Origin: Rhineura floridana
Taxonomy: Eukaryota; Chordata; Lepidosauria; Squamata; Rhineuridae
Assembly: GCF_030035675.1 (NCBI RefSeq)
Contig: NC_084497.1
Location: 25,042,455 to 25,106,454 of the forward strand
DNA length: 64,000 bases
Direction of reading: 5' to 3'
Shown piece by piece: positions 1 through 9,497 of this stretch. The translations under genes and the position numbers were made by a program. The notes beneath the pieces are model-generated. The model saw only the letters and a list, made by a program, of their open reading frames with translations. It was not told where the DNA came from and made no database searches. Every line of letters begins with the position of its first letter. Within the stretch, counting starts at the first letter, position 1.

Positions 1-613
1 AAAGGTCTACAGGCTGCTGCTGTTAACTTACATAATAAGGTTGTCTCCATCTATAGATAAGGACTTTCTAATAATGGAGCATACACAGTCAGGCATAGTG
101 AAGTAAATAGAAATATATGCACTTGCATGTTACATTTAGATTTTTTATGTACTATTAAAGTTTGAAATCTGTTTCTCACAGCTTCAAAACAATTTGGTAG
201 GGTCATGAGGTGTCAAATCAGGATCAATTTTAGATTGTGGCTGCATTCAGACAGTCATATCTCTGCTTAATAAACGAATAAATGAACAGGTCTTTTGCAT
301 GGTTTAGTATCCTGGCTTATTCCACAACTGGTAACCATGGTTCCCCAGTTCAAATAAAAAGGGAAGCTACGGTTAGTTAGAATTTTCCTGGTTTGATTGC
401 TTGTGCCACAAAAGGGTATATGCAGGGTGGACAGGTTCATTAATATCTCCGTTTATTAAGCTGAGATATGTTCATTTCAACTGAGCCTTTATGGGATTTT
501 TGGTGGTTTTAAAACTTCTTGTGTAACATTTTTTACATTAATCAATGAATAATCTGAATAATTTCTTTATGAATGCTGTTGATACATTCTTGTTTTTTCT
601 TTTCTAATTTCAG
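1..613. other. Intron upstream of the exon; nothing else recognised
   Basis: AT-rich sequence that ends in a good polypyrimidine tract and an AG acceptor at 612-613. I see no other gene or known repeat in it. The same holds for its copy at 4279-4891. Confidence 0.6.
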
Positions 614-738
614 CGTGTTGAAAGTGAACAACACAAGAACTTTGCACAAAGCTCTCATCATCGTATTGTGGATGACATCATTTCCAAGTTTCCTTGTGAC
701 TTTGTAGAGTTAAGAGAGAATACACCAAAAATTAAGAG
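614..738 (+). CDS. DBF4: DBF4 exon (zinc finger end and following segment), copy 1
   Basis: A 125-nt exon bounded by a TTTTTTCTTTTCTAATTTCAG acceptor-type tract and a GTAAGT donor at 739-744. Only one frame is open. It encodes about 41 residues including SEQHKNFAQSS, VDDIISKF and FVELRENTPKIKR. From memory this matches the region of vertebrate DBF4 where the second histidine of the DBF4-type zinc finger is followed by the conserved FAQS and VDDI motifs. DBF4 activates the Cdc7 kinase at replication origins; this segment belongs to its motif C, which helps bind Cdc7. The cysteines and first histidine of the finger would lie in the preceding exon, outside the window. The exon ends two bases into a codon. 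DBF4B is a less likely alternative. No later DBF4 exon is recognisable in the window. Confidence 0.82.
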
Positions 739-750
739 GTAAGTGGCTGC

Positions 751-860
751 CTTGCCTCCTTTCACTCTGATCGGTTCCAATCAGCAGGAAAGGACAAGGA
801 AGCATGTTAGAAGACTCTTCTCAGTGACTAACAGTTCCCGCCACCCATGACAAACTACAG
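751..860. repeat. Fragment of an interspersed repeat
   Basis: Directly behind the donor site lies a segment (CCTCCTTTCACTCTGATCGG onward) that recurs in inverted orientation at about 9130-9235. It is probably an old non-autonomous DNA transposon; the family is not identified. The copy-2 equivalent is 5029-5138. Confidence 0.5.
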
Positions 861-1010
861 TTCCATGACTTTGTGGTGGGATTCATGTGCTTCAAATGTG
901 TGTTGGATGTGCATTAAATGCATAATATGGATTCAGCCTAGGTATGCTGTTTATTCATTAGTGAGTTGAAAAGAACAATGTTAAAATACTGTGTACTTTT
1001 TTAGATGGGA

Positions 1011-1085
1011 AGGGCTGTAGGTCAGTGGTAAGGCACATGCTTTGTAAGCAAAAGTCCCATGCTTGACAGGGTCTCCCTCATGTCA
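1011..1085 (+). repeat. tRNA-derived SINE, 5' fragment
   Basis: GGCTGTAGGTCAGTGGTAAG matches the A-box end of the tRNA-derived squamate SINE, followed by a degraded B-box region. Truncated. Confidence 0.6.
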
Positions 1086-1420
1086 CCAGTTGTGCTGCAG
1101 CATTCTGCACTAACTATAGCCTCCGGGTCAGGTTGTGCTGCATGACGATTTCTGTGACCTTGGCTGACTGGCTTCCAGGATTGTGGGATGCTGAGTTTGC
1201 TGTCTTACTCATAGGAATCTTGTTGTGGTTGGTATGGCATTGCATTTAGGAAATCATCATACCTCTGAACACCAGCTGCCAGGAATTTATATCCAGCCTT
1301 TCCTCCTGAAGGGGCCCAGCATCTCCTTTCCAGGCAGTGGCTATTCAAGGAAGCTTCCTTTTTCAATCATCCCTTTATTCAGCGCCACAAGGACTAGAAC
1401 CTTACTTGAATTTTAGGGAA

Positions 1421-1617
1421 ATGGCAGTAGGTCTGTGACAGAGCACCTGGCTTGCATGCAGAGCACCCTAGGTTCAAACCCCAATGACATCTCCAGGTAG
1501 GGCTGGGAATGTTCCTTGTCTGAAACCCTGTAGAGCTGCTGCCAGTCAGTGCTGGCAATTCTGAGGTAGATGGCCCAAAGTTCTGACTCGGAGTAAGGTA
1601 GCTTCCTGTGTACCCTG
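1421..1617 (+). repeat. tRNA-derived SINE, near full length
   Basis: It has a tRNA-like head with the B box GGTTCAAACCC, then the body CATCTCCAGGTAGGGCTGGG, then the conserved CAGTCAGTGCTGG, ending GGTAGCTTCCTGTGT. The 3' end resembles a CR1 tail, which suggests CR1-driven mobilisation. Confidence 0.75.
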
Positions 1618-2525
1618 CTGGGCTCTTGAAGTTTTGAGAGCTGTGATGTGTGTGTGGAGTCACCTTCTTGTTCATTCTCTCTCTCTCCCCCCCCCAATCT
1701 CCTAAATGATTCAAGGAGCCTGTGCCCTTTGCCTGCTCTGGTTGCATATTTAAGCTTGATTGAATGGCAAAAGGGGAATCCAAAACTATTTCATCTATTT
1801 CAACATCATGGATGGTGGGGGTACAGTTGCCCCTTTCTAAATCTTGATTTATTTTCAACGTTCTTTTAAATAGTGGTGCAACCTCATATGGGAGTTCAGC
1901 CGGAATTTAGGGAGAAGAGGCCTGGCCTAGCCTTCTCCCTAGCTTTCTAAGTGCAGGGATTTGGGCACTTGACCACCTGCATCTATGCAGATCAGAAGCC
2001 CTTTGGCCATCTCAACTCCAGCTTGTGTGAACGAGGCTTTAAATTCCATTGTTTATCTGTGGCTCCAGGCCAACAGCGATTTTACATTTACAGTGTTTTT
2101 CCGGAATTACTGTATTCTTTTTTTCTTTTTCCTTTTCCAATTCTACTTGCAGCTGAAGTGGCATTGAAATTAACTAATCTTTTGTCACAGACCCCTCTCT
2201 GCCGGGAATGGCTCAGGGTCTCTGAAATCACAACAGCTCTTAAGTGGCTCATCCACGGAATGGAGATGTTAGTGATGACCAGCTGGTGCTGAGCCATTAT
2301 TGATGGCCAGCAACAGCGTTGGCAAAGGAGAATCCAGAAGCTGTCATTTGCCCAATCAAAGCAGAGCAGATAATACTTAAAACAAAACAACCCTCCGCAG
2401 AGCAGACGTGTTGCTTGTTCTTGAAGGCCCAAATGAAAGCTGTTGTTGAGCAGCACCCCTTTGTTCTTAAGGCATCATCTTGACTTTGATGGAATCATTC
2501 CCCACTCCCCCCGATTAGGCAGAAG
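1618..2525. other. Intronic sequence; no gene seen
   Basis: Short open frames here are chance. A TC/C-rich microsatellite lies at about 1676-1696. Nothing else recognised, and the same is true of 5896-6803. Confidence 0.5.
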
Positions 2526-2668
2526 AGGGATGGGGAACAACTGTGGCCCTCCAGATGTTGGACTCCAGTCCACATCAGCCCTAGTCAACATGGACAATGG
2601 CCAAGGGTGATGGAAATTGTGGTCCAACAGCTATCTAGAAGACAACAGGATCCTCATCCCTGCTTTAG
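2526..2668. repeat. Palindromic MITE (CCTCCAGATGTTG family)
   Basis: Ends AGGGATGGGGAAC and, inverted, GGATCCTCATCCCT; the inner part carries GTGGCCCTCCAGATGTTG. This inverted-repeat structure fits a small non-autonomous DNA transposon. Related copies lie at 2725 and 58345. Confidence 0.6.
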
Positions 2669-2724
2669 AAAGAGGCATGTGATGGAGGTAGCGAGGGCCA
2701 GTAAAGGCAAGTGATGGTCTAGTT

Positions 2725-2863
2725 CAGGGATGGGGAAGCTGTGACCCTCCAGATGATGCTGGCCTCCGACTACCTTCGGTTCCATCCAGAATGGCCAGTG
2801 GTCAGAGGCGATGGGAGTAGTGGTCCAGCAACATCTGGAGGGTGACAAATGTTCCTCATTCCT
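2725..2863. repeat. Second MITE of the CCTCCAGATGTTG family
   Basis: CAGGGATGGGGAAGCTGTGA on the left and, inverted, CATCTGGAGGGTGAC...CTCATTCCTG on the right. Diverged from the copy 60 bp upstream. Confidence 0.6.
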
Positions 2864-3362
2864 GCTCCAGGGTCCTTTTTATCTGTGGAAGAAAACCACT
2901 GAGTCAGAGTTGGACCCAAGTTCTCAATGAAATCGCCTCCCTCTTATAGAAATCTCTGGATTTTGAGTGGTTGGAATGTAGCCTACTGTGCAAAGCGGTA
3001 AAAGCTACATTCATTGCTCTACCCATTGCTAGGATGCGGCTCCTGTTCCTGCCGCCTATGCTAAACAGCCTCCATATCCAGAGGCACTCTACCTCTGTAT
3101 ACCATATCCTGGGGACAAACATAACAGGAGGGCTGTTCCTTTCCTGCCCTGCTGGTTGTCTTCTCTGAGGCATCTGGGAGTGTAGTGGCAAATTCAGAAG
3201 TGCAGGGTTCCTTCATGATAGTCACAGCCACACACAAACTTTTTTTTGCTCCTGGGTTGAGAATGAGATCCTTGCTAATGCTTTCCCTGACAACAGCCAA
3301 CATCTCTAGGAGCCAATCATCATGAAAGGGGGGAGGAGTGTTAGCTACTGAAAAGAGTCTTC
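2864..3362. other. Intronic sequence; no gene seen
   Basis: Its last 180 bp (3180-3362) are the copy-1 version of the left arm of an inverted repeat that brackets the CR1 in copy 2. Nothing else recognised. Confidence 0.45.
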
Positions 3363-4203
3363 TAAGAACATAAGAAGAGCCTGCTGGATCAGGCCAGTGG
3401 CCCATCTAGTCCAGCATCCTGTTCTCACAGTGGCCAACCAATTGCCTGGGGGAAGCCCGCAAGCAGGACCCGAGTGCAAGAACACTCTCCCCTCCTGAGG
3501 CTTCCGGCAACTGGTTTTCAGAAGCATGCTGCCTCTGACTAGGGTGGCAGAACACAGCCATCATGGCCAGTAGCCACTGACAGCCCTGTCCTCCAAGAAT
3601 TTGTCCAATCTTCTTTTGAAGCCATGCAAGCTGGTGGCCATTACTGTGTCTTGTGGGAGCAGATTCCATACTATGCGCTGAGTAAAGAAGTACTTCCTTT
3701 TGTCTGTCCTGAATCTTCCAGCATTCAGCTTCTTTGAATGTCCACGAGTTCTAGTATTATGAGAGAGGGAGAAAAACTTTTCTCTATCCACTTTCTCAAT
3801 GCCATGCATAATTTTATACACTTCTATCATGTCTCCTCTGACCAGCCTTTTCTCTATTATTATTTTATTATTATTTATTAGATTTATATACCGCCCGACT
3901 AGCAATAGCTCTTTGGGCGGTGAACATAAACTAAACTAAAAAGCCCCAAATGCTGCAACCTTTCCTCATAAGGGAGTCGCTCCATCCCCTTGATCATTCT
4001 GGTTGCCCTCTTCTGAACCTTTTCCAACTCTATAATATCCTTTTTGAGATGAGGCGACCAGTACACAGTATTCCAAATGCGGCCACACCATAGATTTATA
4101 CAACGGCATTATGATATTGGCTGTTTTATTTTCAATACCTTTCCTAATTATCCCTAGCATGGAATTTGCCTTTTTCACAGCTGCCGCACACTGGGTCGAC
4201 ATT
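3363..4203 (-). mobile_element. CR1 LINE 3' part, cut off by the duplication junction
   Basis: Minus-strand CR1: the 3' end (GCCTGCTGGATCAGGCCAGT on the plus strand) is at the left, followed inward by the C-terminal coding part ending ...DRAVSGYWP. Compared with the second copy it has a 77-bp insertion near 3857 and a 5-bp deletion near 4061, both of which break the frame. It stops abruptly at 4203, where copy 2 of the duplication begins. Confidence 0.85.
3857..3933 (-). mobile_element. Short L2-type LINE tail inserted into copy 1 only
   Basis: TTATTATTTATTAGATTTATATACCGCCC... is the reverse complement of the 3' tail of the L2-like LINE seen whole at 60575-60865. The copy-2 CR1 lacks these 77 bp and reads straight through (8129-8144). 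It is therefore an insertion that postdates the duplication, or one lost from copy 2. Confidence 0.65.
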
Positions 4204-4891
4204 AGCACAACTGGATATGCTAGAGCAGGGACAGACAACATCTATATTCTTGAGGGACATACTTGTCTCCAGACAGTGAAAGGTCTACAGGCTGCTGCTG
4301 TTAACTTACATAATAAGGTTGTCTCCATCTATAGATAAGGACTTTCTAATAATGGAGCATACACAGTCAGGCATAGTGAAGTAAATAGAAATATATGCAC
4401 TTGCATGTTACATTTAGATTTTTTATGTACTATTAAAGTTTGAAATCTGTTTCTCACAGCTTCAAAACAATTTGGTAGGGTCATGAGGTGTCAAATCAGG
4501 ATCAATTTTAGATTGTGGCTGCATTCAGACAGTCATATCTCTGCTTAATAAACAAATAAATGAACAGGTCTTTTGCATGGTTTAGTATCCTGGCTTATTC
4601 CACAACTGGTAACCATGGTTCCCCAGTTCAAATAAAAAGGGAAGCTACGGTTAGTTAGAATTTTCCTGGTTTGATTGCTTGTGCCACAAAAGGGTATATG
4701 CAGGGTGGACAGGTTCATTAATATCTCCGTTTATTAAGCTGAGATATGTTCATTTCAACTGAGCCTTTATGGGATTTTTGGTGGTTTTAAAACTTCTTGT
4801 GTAACATTTTTTACATTAATCAATGAATAATCTGAATAATTTCTTTATGAATGCTGTTGATACATTCTTGTTTTTTCTTTTCTAATTTCAG

Positions 4892-5016
4892 CGTGTTGAA
4901 AGTGAACAGCACAAGAACTTTGCACAAAGCTCTCATCATCGTATTGTGGATGACATCATTTCCAAGTTTCCTTGTGACTTTGTAGAGTTAAGAGAGAATA
5001 CACCAAAAATTAAGAG
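4892..5016 (+). CDS. DBF4: DBF4 exon, copy 2
   Basis: Same 125-nt exon as at 614, with the same acceptor and GTAAGT donor. The single difference within the exon (CAA to CAG in SEQH) is silent, so both copies encode the identical peptide. Because 125 is not a multiple of three, a transcript containing both copies in series would shift frame and meet a TAG within the second copy. Only one copy can be used in a functional message, either by exclusive choice or because one is ignored. Whether the duplication is real or an assembly artefact cannot be told from sequence alone. Confidence 0.82.
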
Positions 5017-5288
5017 GTAAGTGGCTGCCTTGCCTCCTTTCACTCTGATCGGTTCCAATCAGCAGGAAAGGACAAGGAAGCATGTTAGAAGACTCTTCTC
5101 AGTGACTAACAGTTCCCGCCACCCATGACAAACTACAGTTCCATGACTTTGTGGTGGGATTCATGTGCTTCAAATGTGTGTTGAATGTGCATTAAATGCA
5201 TAATATGGATTCAGCCTAGGTATGCTGTTTATTCATTAGTGAGTTGAAAAGAACAATGTTAAAATACTGTGTACTTTTTTAGATGGGA

Positions 5289-5363
5289 AGGGCTGTAGGT
5301 CAGTGGTAAGGCACATGCTTTGTAAGCAAAAGTCCCATGCTTGACAGGGTCTCCCTCATGTCA
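5289..5363 (+). repeat. tRNA-derived SINE fragment (copy-2 equivalent)
   Basis: Counterpart of 1011-1085. Confidence 0.6.
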
Positions 5364-5698
5364 CCAGTTGTGCTGCAGCATTCTGCACTAACTATAGCCT
5401 CCGGGTCAGGTTGTGCTGCATGACGATTTCTGTGACCTTGGCTGACTGGCTTCCAGGATTGTGGGATGCTGAGTTTGCTGTCTTACTCATAGGAATCTTG
5501 TTGTGGTTGGTATGGCATTGCATTTAGGAAATCATCATACCTCTGAACACCAGCTGCCAGGAATTTATATCCAGCCTTTCCTCCTGAAGGGGCCCAGCAT
5601 CTCCTTTCCAGGCAGTGGCTATTCAAGGAAGCTTCCTTTTTCAATCATCCCTTTATTCAGCGCCACAAGGACTAGAACCTTACTTGAATTTTAGGGAA

Positions 5699-5895
5699 AT
5701 GGCAGTAGGTCTGTGACAGAGCACCTGGCTTGCATGCAGAGCACCCTAGGTTCAAACCCCAATGACATCTCCAGGTAGGGCTGGGAATGTTCCTTGTCTG
5801 AAACCCTGTAGAGCTGCTGCCAGTCAGTGCTGGCAATTCTGAGGTAGATGGCCCAAAGTTCTGACTCGGAGTAAGGTAGCTTCCTGTGTACCCTG
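5699..5895 (+). repeat. tRNA-derived SINE (copy-2 equivalent)
   Basis: Counterpart of 1421-1617, same A/B-box head and CTTCCTGTGT end. Confidence 0.75.
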
Positions 5896-6803
5896 CTGGG
5901 CTCTTGAAGTTTTGAGAGCTGTGATGTGTGTGTGGAGTCACCTTCTTGTTCATTCTCTCTCTCTCCCCCCCCCAATCTCCTAAATGATTCAAGGAGCCTG
6001 TGCCCTTTGCCTGCTCTGGTTGCATATTTAAGCTTGATTGAATGGCAAAAGGGGAATCCAAAACTATTTCATCTATTTCAACATCATGGATGGTGGGGGT
6101 ACAGTTGCCCCTTTCTAAATCTTGATTTATTTTCAACGTTCTTTTAAATAGTGGTGCAACCTCATATGGGAGTTCAGCCGGAATTTAGGGAGAAGAGGCC
6201 TGGCCTAGCCTTCTCCCTAGCTTTCTAAGTGCAGGGATTTGGGCACTTGACCACCTGCATCTATGCAGATCAGAAGCCCTTTGGCCATCTCAACTCCAGC
6301 TTGTGTGAACGAGGCTTTAAATTCCATTGTTTATCTGTGGCTCCAGGCCAACAGCGATTTTACATTTACAGTGTTTTTCCGGAATTACTGTATTCTTTTT
6401 TTCTTTTTCCTTTTCCAATTCTACTTGCAGCTGAAGTGGCATTGAAATTAACTAATCTTTTGTCACAGACCCCTCTCTGCCGGGAATGGCTCAGGGTCTC
6501 TGAAATCACAACAGCTCTTAAGTGGCTCATCCACGGAATGGAGATGTTAGTGATGACCAGCTGGTGCTGAGCCATTATTGATGGCCAGCAACAGCGTTGG
6601 CAAAGGAGAATCCAGAAGCTGTCATTTGCCCAATCAAAGCAGAGCAGATAATACTTAAAACAAAACAACCCTCCACAGAGCAGACGTGTTGCTTGTTCTT
6701 GAAGGCCCAAATGAAAGCTGTTGTTGAGCAGCACCCCTTTGTTCTTAAGGCATCATCTTGACTTTGATGGAATCATTCCCCACTCCCCCCCATTAGGCAG
6801 AAG

Positions 6804-6946
6804 AGGGATGGGGAACAACTGTGGCCCTCCAGATGTTGGACTCCAGTCCACATCAGCCCTAGTCAACATGGACAATGGCCAAGGGTGATGGAAATTGTGG
6901 TCCAACAGCTATCTAGAAGACAACAGGATCCTCATCCCTGCTTTAG
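6804..6946. repeat. Palindromic MITE (copy-2 equivalent)
   Basis: Counterpart of 2526-2668. Confidence 0.6.
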
Positions 6947-7002
6947 AAAGAGGCATGTGATGGAGGTAGCGAGGGCCAGTAAAGGCAAGTGATGGTCTAG
7001 TT

Positions 7003-7141
7003 CAGGGATGGGGAAGCTGTGACCCTCCAGATGATGCTGGCCTCCGACTACCTTCGGTTCCATCCAGAATGGCCAGTGGTCAGAGGCGATGGGAGTAGTG
7101 GTCCAGCAACATCTGGAGGGTGACAAATGTTCCTCATTCCT
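7003..7141. repeat. Palindromic MITE (copy-2 equivalent)
   Basis: Counterpart of 2725-2863. Confidence 0.6.
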
Positions 7142-7457
7142 GCTCCAGGGTCCTTTTTATCTGTGGAAGAAAACCACTGAGTCAGAGTTGGACCCAAGTT
7201 CTCAATGAAATCGCCTCCCTCTTATAGAAATCTCTGGATTTTGAGTGGTTGGAATGTAGCCTACTGTGCAAAGCGGTAAAAGCTACATTCATTGCTCTAC
7301 CCATTGCTAGGATGCGGCTCCTGTTCCTGCCGCCTATGCTAAACAGCCTCCATATCCAGAGGCACTCTACCTGTGAATACCATATCCTGGAGACAAACAT
7401 AACAGGAGGGCTGTTCCTTTCCTGCCCTGCTGGTTGTCTTCTCTGAGGCATCTGGGA

Positions 7458-7640
7458 GTGTAGTGGCAAATTCAGAAGTGCAGGGTCCCTTCATGATAGT
7501 CACAGCCACACACAAACTTTTTTTTGCTCCTGGGTTGAGAATGAGATCCTTGCTAATGCTTTCCCTGACAACAGCCAACATCTCTAGGAGCCAATCATCA
7601 TGAAAGGGGGGAGGAGTGTTAGCTACTGAAAAGAGTCTTC
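7458..7640 (+). repeat. Left arm of an inverted repeat bracketing the CR1
   Basis: GTAGTGGCAAATTCAGAAGT through GAGTCTTCT reappears as its reverse complement at 9172-9358. The outer 50 bp match well, the middle is diverged. Confidence 0.6.
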
Positions 7641-9125
7641 TAAGAACATAAGAAGAGCCTGCTGGATCAGGCCAGTGGCCCATCTAGTCCAGCATCCTGT
7701 TCTCACAGTGGCCAACCAGGTGCCTGGGGGAAGCCCGCAAGCAGGACCTGAGTGCAAGAACACTCTCCCCTCCTGAGGCTTCTGGCAACTGGTTTTCAGA
7801 AGCATGCTGCCTCTGACTAGGGTGGCAGAACACAGCCATCATGGCCAGTAGCCACTGACAGCCCTGTCCTCCAAGAATTTGTCCAATCTTCTTTTGAAGC
7901 CATGCAAGCTGGTGGCCATTACTGTGTCTTGTGGGAGCAGATTCCATACTATGCGCTGAGTAAAGAAGTACTTCCTTTTGTCTGTCCTGAATCTTCCAGC
8001 ATTCAGCTTCTTTGAATGTCCACGAGTTCTAGTATTATGAGAGAGGGAGAAAAACTTCTCTCTATCCACTTTCTCAATGCCATGCATAATTTTATACAGT
8101 TCTATCATGTCTCCTCTGACCCGCCTTTTCTCTAAACTAAAAAGCCCCAAATGCTGCAACCTTTCCTCGTAAGGGAGTCGCTCCATCCCCTTGATCATTC
8201 TGGTTGCCCTCTTCTGAACCTTTTCCAACTCTATAATATCCTTTTTGAGATGAGGCGACCAGAACTGTACACAGTATTCCAAATGCGGCCACACCATAGA
8301 TTTATACAATGGCATTATGATATCGGCTGTTTTATTTTCAATACCTTTCCTAATTATCACTAGCATGGAATTTGCCTTTTTCACAGCTACCGCACACTGG
8401 GTCGACATTTTCATCGTGCTGTCCACTACAACCCCGAGGTCTCTCTCCTGGTCGGTCACTGCCAGTTCAGACCCCATGAGCGTATATGTGAAATTAAGAT
8501 TTTTTGCTCCAATATGCATAATTTTACACTTGTTTATATTGAATTGCATTTGCCATTTTTCCGCCCATTCACTCAGTTTGGAGAGGTCTTTTTGGAGCTC
8601 TTCACAATCCCTTTTTGTTTTAACAACCCTGAACAATTTAGTGTCGTCAGCAAACTTGGCCACTTCACTGCTCACTCCTAATTCCAGGTCATTAATGAAC
8701 AAGTTGAAAAGTACAGGTCTCAATACCGATCCTTGAGGGACTCCACTTTCTACAGCCCTCCATTGGGAGAACTGTCCGTTTATTCCTACTCTCTGCTTTC
8801 TGCTTCTTAACGAATTCCTTATCCACAAGAGGACCTCTCCTCTTATTCCATGACTGCTAAGCTTCCTCAGAAGTCTTTGGTGAGGTACCTTGTCAAACGC
8901 TTTTTGAAAGTCTAAGTACACTATGTCCACTGGATCACCTCTATCTATATGCTTGTTGACACTCTCGAAGAATTCTAATAGGTTACTGAGACAGGACTTT
9001 CCCTTGCAGAAGCCATGCTGGCTCTGCTTCAGCAAGGCTTGTTCTTCTATGTGCTTAGTTAATCTAGCTTTAATGATACTTTCTACCAGTTTTCCAGGGA
9101 CAGAAGTTAAGCTAACTGGCCTTTC
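7641..9125 (-). mobile_element. CR1 LINE, 5'-truncated, RT core open
   Basis: Minus-strand CR1 retrotransposon running from its 3' tail at 7641 (CTTATGTTCTTA end on the minus strand) to a 5' truncation near 9125, just before the first RT motif. Related, shorter tails of the same family lie at 38769, 42370, 42690, 57899 and 63940. Confidence 0.9.
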
Positions 9126-9146
9126 TTTCCTGCTGATTGAAGCCAA
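7839..9146 (-). CDS. CR1 ORF2 fragment: reverse transcriptase
   Basis: A 435-codon open frame. The first eight or so residues come from flanking DNA; CR1 homology starts at RPVSLTSVPGKL. Visible RT motifs in order: YLDFQKAFDKVPH (about residues 77-89, catalytic Asp), SGVPQGSVL (134-142), FADDTKL (165-171, catalytic DD), then the C-terminal domain with KKANSML, YKSMVWPHLEYC and the terminal SGYWP. The N-terminal endonuclease is missing because of the 5' truncation, so it cannot be autonomous. The lack of stops suggests a fairly young insertion. The copy at 3363 lacks the RT core. Confidence 0.88.
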   Translation of the reverse strand: MASISRKERPVSLTSVPGKLVESIIKARLTKHIEEQALLKQSQHGFCKGKSCLSNLLEFFESVNKHIDRGDPVDIVYLDFQKAFDKVPHQRLLRKLSSHGIRGEVLLWIRNSLRSRKQRVGINGQFSQWRAVESGVPQGSVLRPVLFNLFINDLELGVSSEVAKFADDTKLFRVVKTKRDCEELQKDLSKLSEWAEKWQMQFNINKCKIMHIGAKNLNFTYTLMGSELAVTDQERDLGVVVDSTMKMSTQCAVAVKKANSMLVIIRKGIENKTADIIMPLYKSMVWPHLEYCVQFWSPHLKKDIIELEKVQKRATRMIKGMERLPYEERLQHLGLFSLEKRRVRGDMIELYKIMHGIEKVDREKFFSLSHNTRTRGHSKKLNAGRFRTDKRKYFFTQRIVWNLLPQDTVMATSLHGFKRRLDKFLEDRAVSGYWP

Positions 9147-9171
9147 TCGGAGTGAAAGGAGGTAAAAGAGC

Positions 9172-9358
9172 CACTGAGAAGACTCTTCTCAGTAACTAAC
9201 ACACTCCCCTTCCATGCTGATTGGCTTTTAGGAACTTTTGTTGTTGTGGGAGAAGGCACACACGGAAAGGAGTGTGGAGATGATGACTGAGAGCAAGCGA
9301 GCAAGGGGCCGTGGCATGACTATCATGAGGGGACCCTGCACTTCTGGATTTGCCACTA
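9172..9358 (-). repeat. Right arm of the inverted repeat bracketing the CR1
   Basis: Reverse-complement match to 7458-7640: TGCACTTCTGGATTTGCCAC at the outer end, GAAGACTCTTCTCAGTAACT at the inner end. With 751-860 it indicates one interspersed repeat family of unknown class. Confidence 0.6.
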
Positions 9359-9426
9359 TACTATGATGTTGTTGATGATGTTGTTGATGATGATGATCAT
9401 GTTGATGTTGTTGTTGTTGATGTTGA

Positions 9427-9497
9427 TGCAGCCACGTAGATCTTCTTGGAGAAGCTGCACCTGCCACCCTGTTGGATGAGTGCTGTCCACGGCGTAC
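9427..9497 (-). pseudogene. PA-domain exon fragment 1 (best preserved)
   Basis: On the minus strand an acceptor-like CACCGTTGCAG is followed by an open stretch reading TPWTALIQQGG, RCSFSKKIYVAA. This is the signature of the protease-associated domain of the GRAIL/RNF128/Goliath E3 ligases (PWIALVQRGG...C.F..KI). It lacks a downstream donor before running into hexamer repeat. It carries about 10 nt near the acceptor (GTACGCCGTGGAC region) that all other copies lack, so it looks closest to the source exon. A second PA-like scrap reading KRGHSGAIV lies at 9604-9660 on the same strand. No RING exon is seen. Confidence 0.55.

Larger units (their letters stand above)
1..4203 (+). repeat. Tandem segmental duplication, copy 1
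   Basis: This block is repeated almost base for base from 4204 on; for the first 3.85 kb every landmark recurs exactly 4278 bp downstream. It starts before the window: the 75 bp at 4204-4278 that open copy 2 have no counterpart here. It ends inside a CR1 LINE at GTCGACATT, after which the sequence jumps to the start of copy 2. Differences are sparse single bases, one 77-bp LINE-tail insertion near 3857 and a 5-bp deletion near 4061. It contains one DBF4 exon plus intron with SINE and MITE fragments. Confidence 0.93.
4204..8409 (+). repeat. Tandem segmental duplication, copy 2
   Basis: Head-to-tail copy of the preceding block. The first 75 bp (AGCACAACTGGATATGC...) are seen only here because copy 1 starts before the window. 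Divergence from copy 1 is low, roughly one difference per few hundred bases in the intron and more in the CR1 part. Its far edge is defined by where copy 1 stops (8409), but the CR1 continues to about 9125. Confidence 0.93.

Noticed and set aside
1421-1500. tRNA gene
   Set aside because: A and B boxes are present, but the head continues into a SINE body and does not fold as a complete tRNA; the same applies to the other SINE heads.
1225-8100. Short duplicated frames of 60-154 codons in the first 8 kb
   Set aside because: They fall in intron, SINE or CR1 3' UTR sequence; being duplicated with the segment they appear twice, which is not evidence of conservation.
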